A stretch of DNA of 37,390 nucleotides from CAZZKG01 sp964654825. Lineage in GTDB: Bacteria > Gemmatimonadota > CAZMKB01. Location of the stretch: NCBI GenBank assembly GCA_964654825.1, contig CAZZKG010000036.1, positions 1 through 37,390 on the forward strand, given 5' to 3'. The notes beneath the pieces were generated by a model that was given only the letters and a program-made list of their open reading frames with translations, was not told where the DNA came from and made no database searches. Position numbers and translations under genes: made by a program. This document shows positions 32,975 to 37,390 of this stretch, piece after piece; position 1 is the stretch's first letter; each line of letters opens with the position of its first letter.

Positions 32975-33915
32975 GTATACGTGTGGCATTTGCAGGTCAC
33001 GGCGCAATCGCACCTCCCTGCTTGAAAGCTCTCGCAGAGGATGAGGATGTTCAGACATGCGGGGTGTTCGTCCACTCTTCCGACCTCGATGCCGCCAGAC
33101 ATGCGAATGAGGAGATAGCCGGTCTCTCCCGTGACATCGGCTGCCCGACGGTCGAGATCGACCGAGCCGGGGAAATGGTCGGGCCGGTGAAGGATGCCGG
33201 TGTGGACATTCTCGTCTCCGTGGGATTTCTCAGGATTTTTCCTCCCGCAGTGCTCGCCCTGCCCCGCTTCGGCGGTATCAACATTCATGGAGCACTCCTG
33301 CCGAAATACCGCGGTCGTGCCCCGATCTCATGGGCGCTCATTCATGGTGAGAAAGTTATCGGAGTGACCGTCCACTACATGGATCCGGGAGTCGATTCGG
33401 GTAACATCATTCTTCAGCGCAGGATCAGGGTGTCGATCCAGGATACCGCGAAGACGCTCTTCGACAAGGTGAAGAAGGTCTCCCCCGATCTCCTTCTCGA
33501 AGCGACAGGATTGTTCGTGGACGGCCCGCCGGCCGGTGTCCCCCAGGATGAATCCATCGCGACATGCAACGGATCCCTGACACCGGAGGTGCGCCTCGTC
33601 CGGTGGAATGAGCCGGCAGGCCGGGTGCATGATCGTATCAGGGCTCTTGTCAGACCTTATCCCGGCGCGTATACATTCTACGGCGGGAAGAAGTATTTAA
33701 TCTGGAGGAGTTCCTTGACGGAAGCCGGTGGCATGGAGCAGGTCCCCGGAAAAATCCTGGAGGAGACTCGACGGGGCGTCATAGTCGCTGCGGGCGGCGG
33801 TGCTGTATTGATTGAGGAAGTAGAGGGGGGGCTGGAAGGTACACATGTCCCGGACTGGGAGGTCGGAAAGGTTCTCTCGGAGTCGGAGGATTGTGAACAT
33901 GAGCGGAATTGTTGA
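32971..33915 (+). CDS. Formyltransferase of the Fmt/ArnA/sugar N-formyltransferase superfamily
   Basis: The 314-residue protein has the formyl-THF transferase fold: the catalytic triad appears as Asn104 and His106 in INIHGALLPKYRG and Asp142 in YMDPGVDSG, with the flanking GVTVHYMD. The C-terminal part (about 205-290, PGAYTFYGGKKYLIW) resembles the Fmt_C OB domain shared by Fmt and ArnA. It is shorter than a bifunctional ArnA and sits after an aminotransferase with an ATGA overlap, so sugar amine formylation is more likely than initiator tRNA formylation, but Fmt itself is not excluded. Confidence 0.85.
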   Translation: MSIRVAFAGHGAIAPPCLKALAEDEDVQTCGVFVHSSDLDAARHANEEIAGLSRDIGCPTVEIDRAGEMVGPVKDAGVDILVSVGFLRIFPPAVLALPRFGGINIHGALLPKYRGRAPISWALIHGEKVIGVTVHYMDPGVDSGNIILQRRIRVSIQDTAKTLFDKVKKVSPDLLLEATGLFVDGPPAGVPQDESIATCNGSLTPEVRLVRWNEPAGRVHDRIRALVRPYPGAYTFYGGKKYLIWRSSLTEAGGMEQVPGKILEETRRGVIVAAGGGAVLIEEVEGGLEGTHVPDWEVGKVLSESEDCEHERNC

Positions 33916-34660
33916 TGCACATGTCCACGTGGGACGGTGGAGGGATCCTGCCTTCGCCTGCCGGAACGTGGATTTTCGGGAGACGATCGCCGAACTTTCT
34001 TCCTGTGGTGTGACGGCCGCGTTTGTTTTTCCCACTGATGAGAAAGATAACGAGGGGCTCCTCGCGGAGGTGAAGCTTCTGAAAGATGAGCAGGACCCTT
34101 TTGCAGTATTTTTTTTCCCTTGGGTCGATCCGGAGAATAAAAAGTTTCCGGCATTTCTCGAAGAGGAGAGAAACCGGATATCCGGTCTCAAGTTCCACCC
34201 GTCCTATGACAGGAGACCGGTAACAGATCCCGTCTACACCCCGTTCTTCCGATTCGCCGCTCAACACGGACTGCCCGTCATAATCCACTGCGGGAGGTGG
34301 CAGGAGGTATCAGGATACGGATTCGCTCTCGAGATGGCCAGGAGAATGGAAGACGTCACCTTTGTCCTGAGTCACCTCGGTGGTGACATGCCTCAGCTTC
34401 AGGCGGGTGCGATCGGGCAGGTCGCGGAATGCGGTCTGCAGAATGTCCGGTTCGGCACCGAGAGTATCAGGGAGTACTGGAACCTCACCCTCGGTATCAG
34501 GAAACTCGGTGCACACCGGTTCCTGTTCGGCAGCGATTTCTCGCTGGGTCATCCATCTGTCTACCGTGCCGTGCTTGGACTCTGTGATATCAGCGAGACA
34601 GAAACCTCACTCATTCTTGGAAAGAACGCGATGGAACTCGTCTCGAAGGCGAGGAACTGA
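33899..34660 (+). CDS. Amidohydrolase-2 family (TIM-barrel metal hydrolase)
   Basis: Starting at ATG 33899 (GGAGG 9 nt upstream, 17-bp overlap with the previous stop) the product has 253 residues. The DAHVHVGR start (Asp6, His8, His10), VIIHCG, LSHLGG and the late LFGSDFS give the metal ligands of the amidohydrolase_2 subgroup, which includes decarboxylases and lactonases. The upstream in-frame codon at 33845 would overlap far more and lacks a ribosome site. Its place between a formyltransferase and a GNAT-fold gene suggests a step on the same glycan precursor or a deacylation/deformylation editing role; this is inference. Confidence 0.85.
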   Translation: MSGIVDAHVHVGRWRDPAFACRNVDFRETIAELSSCGVTAAFVFPTDEKDNEGLLAEVKLLKDEQDPFAVFFFPWVDPENKKFPAFLEEERNRISGLKFHPSYDRRPVTDPVYTPFFRFAAQHGLPVIIHCGRWQEVSGYGFALEMARRMEDVTFVLSHLGGDMPQLQAGAIGQVAECGLQNVRFGTESIREYWNLTLGIRKLGAHRFLFGSDFSLGHPSVYRAVLGLCDISETETSLILGKNAMELVSKARN

Positions 34661-35619
34661 TGTCCTTTCGTGTCGAACGCTACACCGAAGCACACCGTCA
34701 GAGCTGGCAGGACCTCTGGTCGAAGGCGCATAACGCCACGATCTTTCATGACCTGCGATTTCTCTCATACCACCTACGGGATGCATTCAGAACCTGTCAC
34801 CTCCTCTTCTTCAGGGACAACCGGCCGATATCGTTTCTCCCCGCCGCCATGGTGAGGGAAGGCGGGCTCGAGGTTCTCAAATCACCGTATGGCGCCTCAT
34901 GGGGAGGGCTGCTGCTCCCCCCGGATCTCGGGGTCGAAGAAGTGTCGGGGCTCGTACACGAGATGATCGGGTTTTCACAGGAGCTCGGCGCGGACAGGAT
35001 CGAGATCACCCTCCCTCCGGTGATCTATCTCGAGGGACAGGACCAGGTTCAGGAATTCTGCCTCCTGGCATCCGGATTCACCATGGTGAGGGCCGAGCTG
35101 ACGGAGGTCATCCACCTTCCCGGGTTTACCGAGGAGGCCCTTCCGAGCCCCTACCGGCGGGGAGCCCGGAAAGCCGCCAGGATGGGTGTCAGGGTCGAGC
35201 TGTCCGAGGATTATGAGACGTTTCATGAAATCCTCCGCAGTGACAGGGCAGGTAAACAGGTCGAACCGACCCACTCACTCGATGATCTGAAGCGGATAGC
35301 GAAGCTCTGCCCGGGTCGTCTCAAACTGTTCATGGCATCAGGTGAAGAAGGGATCGTCGGCGGTACACTCCTCTTTGTCGCGGGCAGGAATACCGTTCTC
35401 AACATGTATCTCTGTCAGATTCCTCCGGGCAGACAGATCAGAGTCGCCAATCTCCTCGTCAATGACTCGGCCATGTGGGCGAAACAGGAAGGATTCGACT
35501 GGCTCGACATGGGCACTTCCTCGATCAGGATGACTCCGAACTGGGGTCTCTCGAGGTTCAAGGAGGGGTTTCTCGGAAAAGGGTACATCAGGCCGACCTT
35601 CATCCTCGATCAAACCTGA
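34660..35619 (+). CDS. GNAT-fold acyl/aminoacyltransferase (FemAB/GNAT_6-like)
   Basis: The 319-residue protein has two GNAT-like halves. The N-terminal half includes HDLRFLSYH and VLKSPYGASWGG; the C-terminal half includes SPYRRGARKAARMGVRVE, GGTLLFVAGRN and LVNDSAMWAKQEGFDWLDMG-type segments seen in FemAB/BioF2-like acetyltransferases. Members transfer acyl or aminoacyl groups to cell-surface glycans or peptidoglycan. The start overlaps the previous stop by one base (TGATG), so it belongs to the operon. A role in adding an acyl group to the amino sugar is plausible but unproven. Confidence 0.8.
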   Translation: MSFRVERYTEAHRQSWQDLWSKAHNATIFHDLRFLSYHLRDAFRTCHLLFFRDNRPISFLPAAMVREGGLEVLKSPYGASWGGLLLPPDLGVEEVSGLVHEMIGFSQELGADRIEITLPPVIYLEGQDQVQEFCLLASGFTMVRAELTEVIHLPGFTEEALPSPYRRGARKAARMGVRVELSEDYETFHEILRSDRAGKQVEPTHSLDDLKRIAKLCPGRLKLFMASGEEGIVGGTLLFVAGRNTVLNMYLCQIPPGRQIRVANLLVNDSAMWAKQEGFDWLDMGTSSIRMTPNWGLSRFKEGFLGKGYIRPTFILDQT

Positions 35620-35665
35620 TTCGAAGATGGGATACCATCGATTGTTCTGACATCACGGAATATAC

Positions 35666-37117
35666 ATGGTGAAACAACGCTCATCAATCAGCGGCCTCTT
35701 CAAACACACTTTCGTCTACGGTCTGAGTGACCTCGCGCGAAAACTCGTCGGATTCCTTCTCATACCCATCTACACCAGGTACATGTCACCGAGCGAGTAC
35801 GGGATTCTCCAGCTGTCTCTCCTTTTTGTCGCCTTCTGGCAGATCCTCTACTCGTTCGGCATGACGACGGCTTTTTTCAGGTTCTTTCTCGATACGAAAG
35901 ACAGTGAGAAGAAAAAACTGGTTTTCAGCACTACTCTCTGGAGCATTGTGCTTATAGATACTCTATTGTCCGTCGTGATGGTGTTTTTTGCCGACAACGT
36001 ATCGACACTCCTGTTCGGGGGGCCGGAACACGAAAGAATCGTGGTTGTGGTGATCACGGTCCTCCTGGTGGAGTCGATCGTCCAGGTACCTTTGCTCCTT
36101 CTGCGGGCGCTCGACCGGTCCCGGACCTTTCTTTTCTTCGTCTGTACCCAGCTCGTCGTCGCCCTCGCGGCGAATTTTCTGCTCGTCGTTATTTACAGGA
36201 TGGGGCCCCTGGGGGCCATGGTCGCGAATCTCATCGCCTCTTCGCTGCTTCTTCTGTTTCTGCTGCCGACCATTACCGGGACTATCGGGCTGTGTTTTTC
36301 CCGGGAAGCCCTGGTACGACTCCTCAGATACGGGCTTCCGTTCGTACCGTCGGCGATATCCATGATGATCATGAACATTTCCGATCAATATCTGCTGCGG
36401 TATTTCAGGGGACTGGAGGAAACGGGGCTGTACGCTCTGAGCTATAAGTTCGGGATGGCGATCAATCTCTTTATCACCGGGTTCAGGTATGCCTGGGTCC
36501 CCTTCATTTTCAGGGTGTCGGATGATCCGGATGCGAAGAGGATGTATGCCCGGGCATTCGAAATCACCGCAGCTATCCTGAGCCTGTTCTTCTTTCTGAT
36601 CTGCACGTTTCTCCCCGAGATCTATCAGGTGCTCGTCTCGAAGTCCTACTTCACCGCGATGGGTATCGTCCCTCTGGTAGCCTTATCCTACATCCTTTTC
36701 GGATTTCACATCATATTCCTTGCCGGGATCTACCTCGAGGACAAGACGGCATACATCGCAAAGGTGGCTGCGATCGCGGCTCTCGTCAATATCCTCACCA
36801 ACCTGTTCTTCATTCCCCGTTACGGGATATGGGGGGCAGCAGTAACAACTCTCTTCTCATTCTCGATTCTCCTCACACTGATCTATCGAAAGGCCCAGCA
36901 GGTCCACAGGATCTCCTTCGACATCACTCGCGCCGCGAAAGTTCTTTTTCTGGCGGTGGCCGTCATGTCCATGGCGAGACTGATCGAGTTCGACAGTCAG
37001 GTTCTCGTCCTCGGATCGAAACTTTTTCTCCTTGTCGTCTACCTGTTAGTGCTGAGGTCGATGGGGTATCTGAGCAGGGAGAAGGTGAGAGAGGTAGTGA
37101 ACTGGCTGAAAAAATAG
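35666..37117 (+). CDS. Wzx-like polysaccharide flippase
   Basis: The 483-residue integral membrane protein has about 12-14 hydrophobic segments (for example LSLLFVAFWQILYSFGMTTA and FITGFRYAWVPFIF) and the N-terminal GLSDLARKLVGFLLIPIYTRY typical of the Wzx/MVF flippase family, which moves undecaprenyl-linked sugar units across the inner membrane. It starts 46 bp after the GNAT gene with a weak ribosome site, and ends the visible operon. This supports assembly of an O-antigen or capsule-like glycan from the sugar made upstream. No glycosyltransferase or ligase is visible; they may lie beyond the window edge. Confidence 0.93.
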   Translation: MVKQRSSISGLFKHTFVYGLSDLARKLVGFLLIPIYTRYMSPSEYGILQLSLLFVAFWQILYSFGMTTAFFRFFLDTKDSEKKKLVFSTTLWSIVLIDTLLSVVMVFFADNVSTLLFGGPEHERIVVVVITVLLVESIVQVPLLLLRALDRSRTFLFFVCTQLVVALAANFLLVVIYRMGPLGAMVANLIASSLLLLFLLPTITGTIGLCFSREALVRLLRYGLPFVPSAISMMIMNISDQYLLRYFRGLEETGLYALSYKFGMAINLFITGFRYAWVPFIFRVSDDPDAKRMYARAFEITAAILSLFFFLICTFLPEIYQVLVSKSYFTAMGIVPLVALSYILFGFHIIFLAGIYLEDKTAYIAKVAAIAALVNILTNLFFIPRYGIWGAAVTTLFSFSILLTLIYRKAQQVHRISFDITRAAKVLFLAVAVMSMARLIEFDSQVLVLGSKLFLLVVYLLVLRSMGYLSREKVREVVNWLKK

Positions 37118-37390
37118 CAGGTGTTTCCCCTCCTTCCATTATTCACTTCCCGGGGCAATTGACTCAACACTCGAATCAGGGGGGCCTACGTCAAGATGTG
37201 AGCCTGTGGTACCCGATCGATGTGGGAGATCAGGGGAGGCACTCCCGGAGGAAGGTTTCGCTGGAGTGGGGGGCAGGATCCGCGGTCTGCAGAGTGGTTC
37301 CCCGGGGGGAGAGGCCGAAGTCCTCCAGCAGGAGACAGGCACCGTTTCCGAAAGTCCCGAAGAACAGTCGAGACGGATTGGTGGGATCAT
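37118..37390. other. Right edge, no assignable gene
   Basis: Both strands are open here (for example an 83-residue Pro/Ser-rich minus frame and a Gly/Glu-rich plus frame), but no start codon with a ribosome site or known product is visible. A gene entering from the right cannot be excluded. Confidence 0.4.

Noticed and set aside
37139..37390. Minus-strand ORF of 83 codons at the right edge
   Set aside because: Low-complexity Pro/Ser-rich product with no ribosome site or family; the opposite strand is also open, so coding strand cannot be decided.
1..37390. tRNA or rRNA genes
   Set aside because: No cloverleaf-like or rRNA-like sequence was noticed on either strand by eye.

Overview
The window carries a moderately GC-rich bacterial chromosome segment from what looks like an uncultured, diderm, non-model lineage. 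Envelope clues are type I and lipoprotein signal peptides, a C25 gingipain-type peptidase, a propeller protein ending in a FlgD/T9SS-tail-like domain, HAF-repeat and SBBP-type secreted proteins, and an O-antigen-type flippase. Together these recall FCB-group and neighbouring candidate phyla, but no marker gene here fixes the phylum. A run of 100 N (23258-23357) shows this is a scaffold, probably a MAG. Several promoters fit sigma70 (-35 TTGACA-like, 17-nt spacer, TATAAT-like -10), and one fits sigma54.

Layout. 1-844: the 3'-truncated or broken start of an SBBP-type secreted protein gene with a strong promoter and a highly structured leader, then a gene-poor stretch with a possible transposase relic. 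845-6181 (minus): prkA-yeaH-spoVR kinase/stress operon followed by a double zinc-ribbon gene, with a near-consensus -24/-12 promoter in front of prkA. 6404-9311 (plus): promoter, structured leader and a two-gene unit encoding a small secreted beta-propeller and a caspase-fold (legumain-like) peptidase fused to a beta-helix. 9478-11985 (plus): a secreted four-part fusion of a thioredoxin-fold domain, a Cys-rich linker, a papain-type peptidase and a NosD-like beta-helix. 12172-14469 (minus): sulfatase-fold/TPR lipoprotein in which Thr replaces the formylglycine Cys, divergent from 14657-18372 (plus): YbdK-type carboxylate-amine ligase, M20D amidohydrolase and peptidase T. 18414-21994 (minus): C25 peptidase and HAF-repeat protein, each with its own promoter. 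22141-23257: a degenerate ~17-nt tandem array, a strong promoter leading into an ORF interrupted by a palindrome, and a gene fragment beside the gap. 23402-24628: PNGase F-like glycoamidase. 24864-30893: valS, an Ig-like lipoprotein and a large propeller protein. 30921-37117: six tightly packed genes for a modified, probably N-formylated, amino sugar and its export as part of a surface glycan.

Two themes stand out. One is extracellular protein and glycoprotein degradation: PNGase F-like enzyme, C25, papain-type and caspase-fold peptidases, then peptidase T and an M20 amidohydrolase in the cytoplasm. These genes sit near each other but mostly have separate promoters, so a shared pathway is inference. 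The other is surface glycan synthesis at the right end (SDR, DegT aminotransferase, formyltransferase, amidohydrolase, GNAT-fold transferase, flippase), where 1-17 bp overlaps argue for one operon.
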